Shown: piece after piece, positions 33,661-43,006 of the stretch
How positions within the stretch are numbered: the first letter of the stretch is position 1
How the letters are laid out: each line of letters begins with the position of its first letter
Origin: Phil1 sp040767925
Lineage (GTDB): Bacteria > Bacillota > Clostridia > Christensenellales > CAG-138
Assembly: GCA_040767925.1 (NCBI GenBank)
Contig: JAXGNN010000003.1
Location: 124,001 to 188,000 of the forward strand
Direction: 5' to 3'
Length of the DNA: 64,000 bases
Program-made: the position numbers and the translations under genes
The notes under the pieces: generated by a model
Databases searched by the model: none
Told to the model about the DNA's origin: nothing
Seen by the model: only the letters and a program-made list of their open reading frames with translations

Positions 33661-34944
33661 TCAGATGATGATTCCGCTCAGCGCGTTCCCCCGCGCCTCG
33701 ACGAAACGCACCGTTGCGATTTCGCCCTCGAGCGGCGCTTCGGTTTTGACCCGCGCCGGCACGTACGTGCCCGTGTGGCCGCAGAGATACGCGCCCTTCC
33801 TTTCCTCGAAGAGCACCTCCTCCGCGGTCCCGACGAGGCTTTTTGCGTAATCCGCCTCAAGCTCGCGCCCGAGGGCGATGAGCCTTGCCGCGCGCGCCTT
33901 TTTCACCTCCGCGGCGACCTGCCCCGGCATGTCGTACGCCCGCGTCCCCTTCCTTCGCGAATAGGGGAACACATGTATCCGGGAAAGCCGCATTTCGCGC
34001 GCAAAGGCGAGCGTTTCCCCGAACTCCTCCTCGTTTTCGGCCGGAAAGCCGGCGATGACGTCCGTCGTGATCGCGCACCCCGGCATCGCCGCGCGCAGCA
34101 TATCGACGCACATGGCGTATTCCTCCGGCGCATAGCGCCTGCCCATGCGCGCGAGCACGCCCGCGCTCCCGCTCTGCAGGGAGAGGTGGAAGTGGCGGCA
34201 GATCTTTGGATTGCCCGCGAGCGCATCGACGAAGCTTTTCGAAAAGAGCTGCGGCTCGAGCGAGCCGAGGCGTATCCTTCTGATTCCGTCGAGGCCACCG
34301 GCTTGGGCGATCGCGTCGAGAAGGTTCAACTCCCCCCGCTCCTTTCCGTAGCTCATCAGATGGATGCCCGTGAGCACGACCTCGCGGTAGCCCTCGCGCG
34401 CGAGGGCCTCGAGCTGCCGCCGGATATCCTCGAGGTTCCGGCTCCTGACCGGCCCTCGGACATAGGGGATGATGCAGTAGGCGCAATACCTGTCGCAGCC
34501 GTCCTGAATCTTGAGGTACGCGCGGGTGCGCCCCTCCCTGGAAACATCCAATTCCTCGAACGCTTCGCGCCCCTGAAAGCCGCGCACCTTCGCGCTTTGG
34601 ACCCCCGCGAGCGCGTCCTCGGCGATTTTGACGATGTTCGCGCGCCCGGCGGTCCCGGCGACGGCGGCGACGCCCGGGAGGGACAGCGCCTCCTCCGGCG
34701 CGCCCTGCGCGTAGCAGCCGGCGACGACGATCGCGGCCTCCGGCGCGCGCGCGTGCGCCCGGGAGACCATCTGGCGGGATTTCTTGTCGCCCACGGCGGT
34801 CACGGTACAGGTGTTGACGACGTAGACGTCGGCCTTCTCGTCGAAATCCACGACCGCGTGCCCCGCCTTTTCAAACAGCGCCTTCATGGCGTCCGTATCG
34901 TACTGGTTGACCTTGCAGCCCAGCGTGCAGAAGGCGACCTTCAT
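33661..34944 (-). CDS. mtaB: tRNA (t6A37) methylthiotransferase MtaB
   Basis: 427 residues. The N-terminal UPF0004 domain has TLGCKVNQYDTDAM and AGCYAQ with three cysteines for one cluster. The radical SAM motif is GCDRYCAYCIIPY, and a C-terminal TRAM domain ends the protein. It converts t6A37 to ms2t6A37 in tRNAs reading ANN codons. The start overlaps the rsmE stop by four bases (ATGA). Confidence 0.95.
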   Translation of the reverse strand: MKVAFCTLGCKVNQYDTDAMKALFEKAGHAVVDFDEKADVYVVNTCTVTAVGDKKSRQMVSRAHARAPEAAIVVAGCYAQGAPEEALSLPGVAAVAGTAGRANIVKIAEDALAGVQSAKVRGFQGREAFEELDVSREGRTRAYLKIQDGCDRYCAYCIIPYVRGPVRSRNLEDIRRQLEALAREGYREVVLTGIHLMSYGKERGELNLLDAIAQAGGLDGIRRIRLGSLEPQLFSKSFVDALAGNPKICRHFHLSLQSGSAGVLARMGRRYAPEEYAMCVDMLRAAMPGCAITTDVIAGFPAENEEEFGETLAFAREMRLSRIHVFPYSRRKGTRAYDMPGQVAAEVKKARAARLIALGRELEADYAKSLVGTAEEVLFEERKGAYLCGHTGTYVPARVKTEAPLEGEIATVRFVEARGNALSGIII

Positions 34945-35675
34945 CCGTGCCCCTCCAATTCGTAGAGCAGCATCGCGAGCACGGCGGGCCCCGCGGTCTC
35001 CGTACGAAGAATTCTTCTTCCCAATGTGACGCTCACCGCGCCCTTTTCGCGGAGCGTCAGGGCTTCCCCGGGATCGAAGCCGCCCTCCGGGCCGATGACG
35101 ACGCCCACGGTACCCGGCTTCCTCAGCGCGCGCAGGGCGGATTTCAGCGTCGCGTCCCGCTCCTCCTCATAGGGCATGATGAACGCGTCGAACGACGAAG
35201 GATCGATTTCCTCAAATTCGGCCAATTGACCGGTTTTGGGAACGATGCCCCTTTGCGCCTGCTTGGCGGCCTCGTAGGCCACCCGCTGATAGCGCGGGAG
35301 CTTCGCCGCGAACTCCCTCTTCGTGAGCTTCACGACGCTGCGCCGCATCGCCACGGGCACGACCTCATGGACGCCGAGCTCCACGCATTTCTGAATGATG
35401 CTCTCGAATTTGCCCGCCTTGGGCAGCCCCTGGAAGAGCGTCACGCGGACTTCGGGCTCCGCGACGCTGCTTTCCGACGAGAGGAGCGTGAAGGTCACCC
35501 TGTCCTTCTCGATCCGGTCGATGACGGCCGCGTAATCGCTCCCTTCGCCGTCGCAGAGCGCCGCCCCGTCGCCGCGCGCGAGGCGCAGCACGGACGCGAT
35601 GTGCTTCGCATCGTCGCCCGAAACGAGGGCCCGGTTCCCGGAAATATCCTTTTTGTCGATAAAAAAGCGGTTCAT
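34941..35675 (-). CDS. rsmE: 16S rRNA (uracil(1498)-N(3))-methyltransferase
   Basis: 244 residues. The N-terminal PUA-like region (MNRFFIDKKDISGNRALVSG) is followed by the SPOUT knot with VVIGPEGGFDPGEALTL and TLGRRILRTETAGPAVLAML. It methylates U1498 of 16S rRNA. The start overlaps the prmA stop. Confidence 0.95.
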   Translation of the reverse strand: MNRFFIDKKDISGNRALVSGDDAKHIASVLRLARGDGAALCDGEGSDYAAVIDRIEKDRVTFTLLSSESSVAEPEVRVTLFQGLPKAGKFESIIQKCVELGVHEVVPVAMRRSVVKLTKREFAAKLPRYQRVAYEAAKQAQRGIVPKTGQLAEFEEIDPSSFDAFIMPYEEERDATLKSALRALRKPGTVGVVIGPEGGFDPGEALTLREKGAVSVTLGRRILRTETAGPAVLAMLLYELEGHG

Positions 35676-36643
35676 GTCGCGATGCGCGCGGCGACCTGCC
35701 GCCAGTCCTCGTCCTCGTTGACCTCGACGAGCTCGAACCCGTTTTCCTCAAGCGCCGCGAGCACCTCGGGGAGCCGCTCGCCGATGATGCCGGAGGCGAT
35801 GAAGGTTCCGTTTTCCCGAAGAAGGCCGCGCACCCGGGGGATGAGCGCGACGACGACGGAGGCCACGATGTTGGCTGTGACGAGGTCGTATTTTCTCATG
35901 CAGACGCGCTCCATGAGGGAGCGATCCGTCAGCACGTCGCCGATCCGTATTTCATAGCGCTCCCTGCCGATGCCGTTCATGCGGGCGTTTTCCGCGGCGA
36001 CCTTCTCCGCGACGGGGTCGATGTCGGCGAGCATGGCGCGCCTCGCGCCGAGCGTCAGCGCGGCGATGGCGAGTATGCCGCTGCCGCAGCCGAGGTCGAG
36101 CGCCTCGCCGCCGGGCTTCCCATAGCGCTCGATCGCCTCGAGGCACATGCGCGTGGTCTGATGCGTGCCGGAGCCGAACGCCATGCCGGGATCGAGGGAG
36201 AGGACGAGCCTCCCCTCGGAATCGTAATCGTTCTCCCATGAGGGGCGTATCAGGAGCTTCTCCCCCACGCCGAAGGGCTTATAGTTGGCCTTCCAGCTGT
36301 TCGCCCAGTCCTCGTCGTCCACGACGCGGGAGACGACGCGAAGCGAGCCGAGGAGCGCATCTCCGTCCACGCGTTTAAGTTCCGTGAACGACGACCTGAC
36401 CGCGCCCGCAAGCGCCGCGTTCTCCTCGATGTCCGCGATATAAGCCTTCACGCAAGGCTCGTCCGGGAAGAGCGCGTCCGGATCGGCGAAATCCCAGTAC
36501 TTCGCCGTTTCGCGCAAAAACGCCTCGATTTCCGCTTGCCCCTGCTCGATAGCCACCTGGTCGACGCCCAGCATCGCGAGCCTCCCGCAGACCGCGTCGA
36601 TCCCCTCTTCCGAGGTGAAAACCGTGATTTCAATCCATTTCAT
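35672..36643 (-). CDS. prmA: Ribosomal protein L11 methyltransferase
   Basis: 323 residues. The N-terminal substrate-recognition domain (MKWIEITVFTSEEGIDAV) precedes the methyltransferase core with DPGMAFGSGTHQTTRMCLE and LDLGCGSGILAIAALTLGA and the NIVASVVVAL motif. It trimethylates L11. ATG at 36643 has AAGGAGA nine bases upstream. First gene of the prmA-rsmE-mtaB-HIT operon, here separated from dnaJ by two inserted genes. Confidence 0.95.
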   Translation of the reverse strand: MKWIEITVFTSEEGIDAVCGRLAMLGVDQVAIEQGQAEIEAFLRETAKYWDFADPDALFPDEPCVKAYIADIEENAALAGAVRSSFTELKRVDGDALLGSLRVVSRVVDDEDWANSWKANYKPFGVGEKLLIRPSWENDYDSEGRLVLSLDPGMAFGSGTHQTTRMCLEAIERYGKPGGEALDLGCGSGILAIAALTLGARRAMLADIDPVAEKVAAENARMNGIGRERYEIRIGDVLTDRSLMERVCMRKYDLVTANIVASVVVALIPRVRGLLRENGTFIASGIIGERLPEVLAALEENGFELVEVNEDEDWRQVAARIAT

Positions 36644-36670
36644 GCGCCGGAATCTCCTTAAACAGTAATC

Positions 36671-36699
36671 ATCATAATCCATTTCGCCATCGTATGCAA
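36671..36699 (-). promoter_or_regulatory. Promoter of prmA operon
   Basis: TTGCAT (36694-36699) and TATGAT (36671-36676) are 17 bases apart. This gives the operon its own start, consistent with its separation from dnaJ. Confidence 0.65.
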
Positions 36700-36815
36700 G
36701 AGAAGGCGGCTCGCCGGAAACTTCCTGAAAATGTTCGCTTCAACCCCTTTTATATGGCATTTTTGACATTTATCGTATATACTTAGTAGCAGCCATATCT
36801 TGGGGGGATTTGCCG

Positions 36816-38105
36816 ATGAAAATCAGAAGGTTCGTCGCGTACGCCGTCGCGGCACTGGCGCTCCTTTTCCTTCTGCCCGTATCCGCGCTCGCGGATATCA
36901 AGGACGGGCGCGTCGGGGAGAAGTATTACGAGGAGCTTTACGAGTTCGAGGACGAGTATTATTACGACTACATTTACATCGAATGGGACGGAGAGCTGCC
37001 CGACGGCATCGACATGAGGTACAAGAGCACCTGGACCGACGAGTCCGGCTACGCGCGCGGCTGCCTGCTCTATCTCACCGGCACGCCGAAGGAATCCGGC
37101 ACGTTCGTTTTCAGCGTGGAGTGCTATTACAACGGCTCGCTCGACGCGAGCGGCTACGATCTCGAGCTCGTCATCAAAAAGGCGAGCACGCCGGAGCCGA
37201 CGGAAAAGCCGACCCCCTCGCCCACCCCCGAACCCACGCCGACGCCGACCCCCGTGCCGACCCCTGTGCCGACGCCCGTGCCCACCCCCGAACCCACGCC
37301 GACGCCGAGGCCCGCGCCCACGCAGATCGCCGATAATTTCATCAGCTTTGATTCGACCATGGCGATCCCGCTCGCCGTCGGCAAAAGCACGGAGATCGTG
37401 CTCTTTAACGGCATGGTCGGCGCGCGCGACATCAAGGGCGACGGTCTGCCCGAGGGCATGAACCTCTCGCTCAACACGGACGGCACCATATCGCTGCGCG
37501 GCACCCCCGCCTCCGAAGGTTCCTATACGGTTCACATCTCCCTGACGATCGAAGACCGGGATTATTACCGCGACATCGCGATCGTCGTGGAGAAAAACAG
37601 GTTCGGTCTCGGGATCCTTGGCGGTTCCGGCAACACGGGCGGAGTTACGCCCATATTGATCGTCGTCGCCGTGCTGGCGGCCGCGCTCATCGTCGTGGGC
37701 GTCGTGCTGCTCGCGCGGAGCAAAAAGAGGCAGGCGCAGGCGGCCGAACCTCAGTATTACGGCGCGCAGGCGCCGCCTTACCCGTATTACGCGCCGCAGC
37801 AGCCCGGATACCCTCCCCAGCAGCAGGCGGGCTATTACGCGCCCCAGCAGGCGGCGCAACCCTTCGCTTCCGCGCAGCAGAACCCGTACGGCGCGATGCA
37901 GCAGACGCAGGCGTTCGACCCCATGCAAGCGCCGCACACGCCGCACACGCCCTATCCCACGGCGCCGCAGTATCAGGCGCCTCCGCCGCCCGTCTATCCC
38001 GCGCAGCAACCGCCCTACGGCGCTTCGCCGCAGAGGCCGCAGGAGGAACAGACCAGCGACCTGGACGGGAACGGCGGCGGAAACCCGGGAATGCCGCATA
38101 CATGA
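36816..38105 (+). CDS. Surface protein with two Ig-like domains, PT-repeat linker, membrane helix and Q/P/Y-rich cytoplasmic tail
   Basis: 429 residues from ATG 36816 (GGGGGG eight bases upstream). Residues 1-26 are a signal peptide. Residues 27-125 and about 172-262 look like putative Ig-type domains; both contain a (P/A)DG or GLPEG turn and (L/R)GTP. Residues 126-170 are a Pro-Thr-Glu linker. A membrane helix at about 273-298 (TPILIVVAVLAAALIVVGVV) is followed by KKR and a 125-residue tail rich in Gln, Pro, Tyr and Ala. It looks like a single-pass adhesin or sensor. No family function is known to me. It is one of the few plus-strand genes and lies between prmA and the HExxH gene. Confidence 0.75.
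   Translation: MKIRRFVAYAVAALALLFLLPVSALADIKDGRVGEKYYEELYEFEDEYYYDYIYIEWDGELPDGIDMRYKSTWTDESGYARGCLLYLTGTPKESGTFVFSVECYYNGSLDASGYDLELVIKKASTPEPTEKPTPSPTPEPTPTPTPVPTPVPTPVPTPEPTPTPRPAPTQIADNFISFDSTMAIPLAVGKSTEIVLFNGMVGARDIKGDGLPEGMNLSLNTDGTISLRGTPASEGSYTVHISLTIEDRDYYRDIAIVVEKNRFGLGILGGSGNTGGVTPILIVVAVLAAALIVVGVVLLARSKKRQAQAAEPQYYGAQAPPYPYYAPQQPGYPPQQQAGYYAPQQAAQPFASAQQNPYGAMQQTQAFDPMQAPHTPHTPYPTAPQYQAPPPPVYPAQQPPYGASPQRPQEEQTSDLDGNGGGNPGMPHT
37186..37320 (+). repeat. Pro-Thr(-Glu) coding microrepeat
   Basis: Repeated nine-base blocks such as cccacgccg and cccgtgccg encode PTP, PTE and PVPT units. This is a spacer between the two Ig-like domains. Copy number probably varies between strains. 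Confidence 0.8.
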
Positions 38106-38122
38106 CCGTTTGAACAGCGCGC

Positions 38123-38154
38123 AAGCGGCCTGCCCTTTGGCAGGCCGCTTTTCA
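38123..38154 (+). terminator. Terminator after the Ig-like surface protein gene
   Basis: A perfect twelve-base stem (38123-38134 with 38139-38150) and a CTTT loop are followed by TTTT within the stem end and TTCACACTCTT. It lies 18 bases past the stop and may act in both directions against the converging HExxH gene. Confidence 0.8.
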
Positions 38155-38190
38155 CACTCTTGAGCAGCGAACCTGAGATTAGTTATTCCC

Positions 38191-39135
38191 TTACCGGCCC
38201 ATATCTTCCAGCACATCGGCGATCAATTCGCCAAGCGTTGCGGCCGGCAAATTCATCTTCGACAAGCGCGAGGCGATGAAGGGGACGGAAGTGCAGCCAT
38301 ATTCCGCGTGGGAACATAGCCTTTCGTCGCTCCCGCCGGCTAATACAACGGAAAGCGCCCTGACAAAGCATTCTTCGATGGCATGGGCGGCCGACGCCGC
38401 GGATCCATCCGCCATGTATCCGAGCTCCATCATTTTTTCCTTGTCGGCAAACGCTCCGACCCCGTGCTTTTCCGCGAAAGCCGTGATTTCCGGACGAGAC
38501 TGTGCGACGATCGGGTGCATCGTTTCGTGCAGCATGGTCTCCGCGTCGGGAGCGGAGGAGATCGTGATGATTCGGTTTCCTTTGCGCACGAAGTCGGCGC
38601 TGTACGGCGTGAACAGATTCGGACAAAAGGCCATTTCCGGAGCATCGTCGCCAAAAAAGCCCTTCGCGGCCCGGGCCGCCTTTTCAAGCATGCCGCGCCA
38701 TTCGGGCGAACGGGCCTCGACTATGCGGCAGTGCTCGCGCCACAGGGCGGCGCTCGCGGGATGCGAATCCATAGAGCGCAGGGCTTCCGGCAATCCGGAA
38801 ATCCACATTTTGAAATCGTCCGCGCCCACCGGATCGCTTACAGCGCCCGCGCCTTCGAGAAAGGCAAAAAACGCCTCGATCTCAAACAGAAAGCGTTCGT
38901 CGGTAAAGAAACAGGCACTCGCCAGGCAGGACCCCCTCGGCCAGTAAGGGTTCACCGCAACTTGCCCCGTGCGCGCTCGCGAAAACCACGTTTTGACATC
39001 TTCTGAAAATCCGGCTGAGCGAATCCCATCGGCCAACCTGGCCACGTCTGTGTCGGCATGGTCATACCCGTCGCCGCCCGACGCCGTCAACCCCGCGCAG
39101 ACGTAAAACAGGTGTTTGCTGTTGATGATATTCAT
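38191..39135 (-). CDS. Putative cytoplasmic HExxH metalloprotease, family not recognised
   Basis: 314 residues, no signal peptide or membrane segment. Residues 203-207 read HETMH within AETMLHETMHPIVA, a zinc-protease motif. HAIEECFVRAL at 251-261 supplies glutamates about 50 residues later, suiting a gluzincin third ligand. The rest does not match any family I can name; families such as DUF4932 are an alternative. RBS is AAGGAG six bases before ATG 39135, but it lies in the 3' arm of a hairpin preceded by a short leader ORF. It sits between dnaJ and prmA, where Firmicutes normally have no gene. Confidence 0.65.
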   Translation of the reverse strand: MNIINSKHLFYVCAGLTASGGDGYDHADTDVARLADGIRSAGFSEDVKTWFSRARTGQVAVNPYWPRGSCLASACFFTDERFLFEIEAFFAFLEGAGAVSDPVGADDFKMWISGLPEALRSMDSHPASAALWREHCRIVEARSPEWRGMLEKAARAAKGFFGDDAPEMAFCPNLFTPYSADFVRKGNRIITISSAPDAETMLHETMHPIVAQSRPEITAFAEKHGVGAFADKEKMMELGYMADGSAASAAHAIEECFVRALSVVLAGGSDERLCSHAEYGCTSVPFIASRLSKMNLPAATLGELIADVLEDMGR

Positions 39136-39143
39136 TTCATTCT

Positions 39144-39169
39144 CCTTATAACTTTATTCGGTTATAAGG
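39144..39169 (-). promoter_or_regulatory. Hairpin hiding the RBS of the HExxH gene
   Basis: CCTTATAAC (39161-39169) and GTTATAAGG (39144-39152) form a perfect nine-base stem with an eight-base loop. The AAGG of the AAGGAG ribosome binding site is in the 3' arm. The 5' arm is inside a short upstream ORF that ends in the loop. Confidence 0.65.
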
Positions 39170-39189
39170 GAGCCGTATAAGAAACCCAT
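39154..39189 (-). CDS. Eleven-residue leader peptide upstream of the HExxH gene
   Basis: ATG at 39189 is preceded at six bases by a perfect AAGGAGG (39196-39202). The frame reads MGFLYGSLITE and stops with TAA in the loop of the RBS-hiding hairpin. A ribosome on the last codons would cover the 5' arm and free the downstream AAGGAG. The arrangement resembles erm and cat leader peptides, but the peptide itself resembles none I know. Confidence 0.55.
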   Translation of the reverse strand: MGFLYGSLITE

Positions 39190-39238
39190 GCTGAACCTCC
39201 TTTTCATTCTTTTTCATTTGCGCGATTCCTGTAAACTC

Positions 39239-39264
39239 AAAAAAGCGGCTGCGCCGCTTTTTTA
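39239..39264 (-). terminator. Terminator after dnaJ
   Basis: AGCGGC and GCCGCT arms (39244-39249, 39253-39258) with a three-base loop are flanked on both sides by A/T runs of six. It should work in both directions. It separates dnaJ from the HExxH gene. Confidence 0.85.
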
Positions 39265-39271
39265 AAAAACA

Positions 39272-40417
39272 TCAATTGAACCTGTCCTTCACCTTTTCGA
39301 TGATGGTGCGCTTGACGGGCTTCGTGTCGGCCATTTTATCGCCGAGCGACTGGGCGAGCTTGCGGATGAGTTCCCGCTGCTCGTCCGTGAGGTGCTTGGG
39401 AATCTGCACGTTCACGCGGATGAGCATGTCGCCCTTGCCCGCGGAGTTGAGCTTAGTGATCCCCTGTTCGCGCAGGCGGAAGGTGGTGCCCGTCTGCGTG
39501 CCCTCGGGGATGTTGTATTTCACGCTGCCCGTGAGCGTGGGCACCTGTATTTCGCCGCCGAGCGCCGCTACGGTCATGGGCAGGCTCATGTCGAGGTATA
39601 CGTCGTACCCGTTGCGCGTAAAGAGCTTGTGCGGCTTCACGCTGACGACGATGTAGAGGTCGCCGTTCGGCCCGCCGCGCTTGCCGGACTCGCCCTCGCC
39701 GCGCATGCTGATGGTCTGACCGTTGTCGATGCCCGCCGGGATCGTGATGCTGATCTTCTGGGATTTGCGCACGCGGCCCCTGCCCCGGCAGTCCGGGCAG
39801 GGATCGGCGATGATCTTGCCGCTGCCGCTGCACGCGTCGCAGGTGCGCACCGTCGCAAACGCGCCGAACACGGTGTTCTGCTGCACGCGCACCTGGCCCG
39901 TGCCGCCGCACGCCGTGCACTTGACCGGCTTCGTGCCGGCCTTCGCGCCGCTGCCCGCGCAGGCGTCGCAGTTTTCCTCGCGCGGGATCATGATTTCCTT
40001 CTTGCAGCCGAAGGCCGCCTCCTCGAAGGTAAGGGTGAGGTTATACTTCAAATCGTTGCCGCGCGCGGGGCCGTTACGCTGCTGCGCGCCCCCGCCGAAG
40101 CCGCCGAAACCGCCGAACATGGTGTCGAAGATATCCGCAAAGTCGCCGAAGCCCGCGCCGCCGTACCCTCCGCCCGCGCCCGCCGCGGGGTCGAACGCGG
40201 CATGGCCGAACTGGTCGTACTTCGCGCGCTTATCCTTGTCGGAAAGCACTTCGTACGCCTCGTTGACTTCCTTGAATTTCGCCTCGGCCGCCTCCTTATC
40301 GCCCGTCTGAACATCCGGGTGATATTTCTTGGCGAGCTTCCGGAACGCGTTTTTGATTTCATCGTCCGTCGCGTTCCTGTTGACGCCGAGCACCTCGTAG
40401 TAATCCGCTTTTGCCAC
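39272..40417 (-). CDS. dnaJ: Chaperone protein DnaJ
   Basis: 381 residues. The J domain has YEVLGVNRNATDDEIKNAF and the HPD motif in KKYHPDVQTG. A Gly/Phe-rich region (75-120) is followed by four CxxCxGxG zinc repeats (CDACAGSGAKAG, CTACGGTGQV, CDACSGSGK, CPDCRGRGRV) and the C-terminal substrate domains. It stimulates DnaK. The start is GTG at 40417 with AGGAG nine bases upstream. Last gene of the hrcA operon. Confidence 0.97.
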   Translation of the reverse strand: MAKADYYEVLGVNRNATDDEIKNAFRKLAKKYHPDVQTGDKEAAEAKFKEVNEAYEVLSDKDKRAKYDQFGHAAFDPAAGAGGGYGGAGFGDFADIFDTMFGGFGGFGGGAQQRNGPARGNDLKYNLTLTFEEAAFGCKKEIMIPREENCDACAGSGAKAGTKPVKCTACGGTGQVRVQQNTVFGAFATVRTCDACSGSGKIIADPCPDCRGRGRVRKSQKISITIPAGIDNGQTISMRGEGESGKRGGPNGDLYIVVSVKPHKLFTRNGYDVYLDMSLPMTVAALGGEIQVPTLTGSVKYNIPEGTQTGTTFRLREQGITKLNSAGKGDMLIRVNVQIPKHLTDEQRELIRKLAQSLGDKMADTKPVKRTIIEKVKDRFN

Positions 40418-40442
40418 TCCCCAACGCTCCTTTTACCCTTGA

Positions 40443-40482
40443 GAGGGCGTCCCGCAATGCGCTACGCATTCGCGACGCCCTC
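40443..40482 (-). other. Long hairpin in the dnaK-dnaJ gap
   Basis: GAGGGCGTC pairs perfectly with GACGCCCTC (40443-40451, 40474-40482), and the inner arms (about CGCAATGCG and CGCATTCGC) continue the stem with one mismatch to a three-base loop. There is no T-run on either side, so it is more likely a processing or stability element than a terminator. Confidence 0.6.
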
Positions 40483-40510
40483 GCCAAGCGATCAGTATAT
40501 AATATTCGCC

Positions 40511-42370
<1,860 letters not shown>

Positions 42371-42419
42371 GATCTATTTCCTCCTAGATTGATTACTCTT
42401 TTATTCTCTTCTTTTTATA

Positions 42420-43004
42420 TTATTTCGCAACCTTCACCATCGTATGGCGAATGATGCGATTTTTTACCTTGTAGCCCCTTTGGAAGACCTCGAGGATCTC
42501 CCCGCTCTCCCTGCCCTCGGCCTCCTCCTGCAGCACCGCGTGGTGAAGCTCCGGATCGAAGCAGCCCTCCGTCCCGATCTCCTCGAGGCCGCACCTGGCG
42601 AGCGTGTCGAAGAATTTCGCGCGCACGAGGCGCACCCCGGCGATCCATTCGGCGTCCCGGTCCGCAGGCGCGGCCGCGATCGCGCGGTCGAGATCGTCCA
42701 TGACGGGCAGCAGGGACTTGATGACGTTCCTCGCGCCCTCCTCGAGGCTGTCGCAGGAAAGGTTGGCGTTGCGCTTGCGGTAATTGTCGAAATCGGCCTG
42801 AAGCCTCTGCAGCAGCACGATGTTCTCTGCCTTCTCCTTCTCAAGCGCGTCGATCTTCTCCTTGACCTTCATGAACTCGTCCCGCGTGAGCGTCACGCTC
42901 TCGGGGATTTCGGGCTCGGCCCGCCGCTCCTGGTTCTCCCCCGCCGTCGCCTCTTCGGGCAAGGGCGCGTCGTTCGGTTTCTTTTCGTTCTTCTTGCTGC
43001 TCAA
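42420..43004 (-). CDS. grpE: Nucleotide exchange factor GrpE
   Basis: 194 residues. An acidic charged N-terminus leads into a long coiled coil (residues 45-90), then ADFDNYRKRNA and the C-terminal beta domain with VRAKFFDTLARCGLEEIG and FDPELHHAVLQEE. It releases ADP from DnaK. The start is TTG at 43004; AGGAG is about eleven bases upstream. It follows hrcA by two bases. Confidence 0.93.
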   Translation of the reverse strand: MSSKKNEKKPNDAPLPEEATAGENQERRAEPEIPESVTLTRDEFMKVKEKIDALEKEKAENIVLLQRLQADFDNYRKRNANLSCDSLEEGARNVIKSLLPVMDDLDRAIAAAPADRDAEWIAGVRLVRAKFFDTLARCGLEEIGTEGCFDPELHHAVLQEEAEGRESGEILEVFQRGYKVKNRIIRHTMVKVAK

Positions 43005-43006
43005 TG

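Noticed and set aside
36780..36806. TTGACA (about 36770) as promoter -35 of the Ig-like surface gene
   Set aside because: No acceptable -10 box lies 16-18 bases after it; TATACT is only nine bases away. No promoter is annotated.
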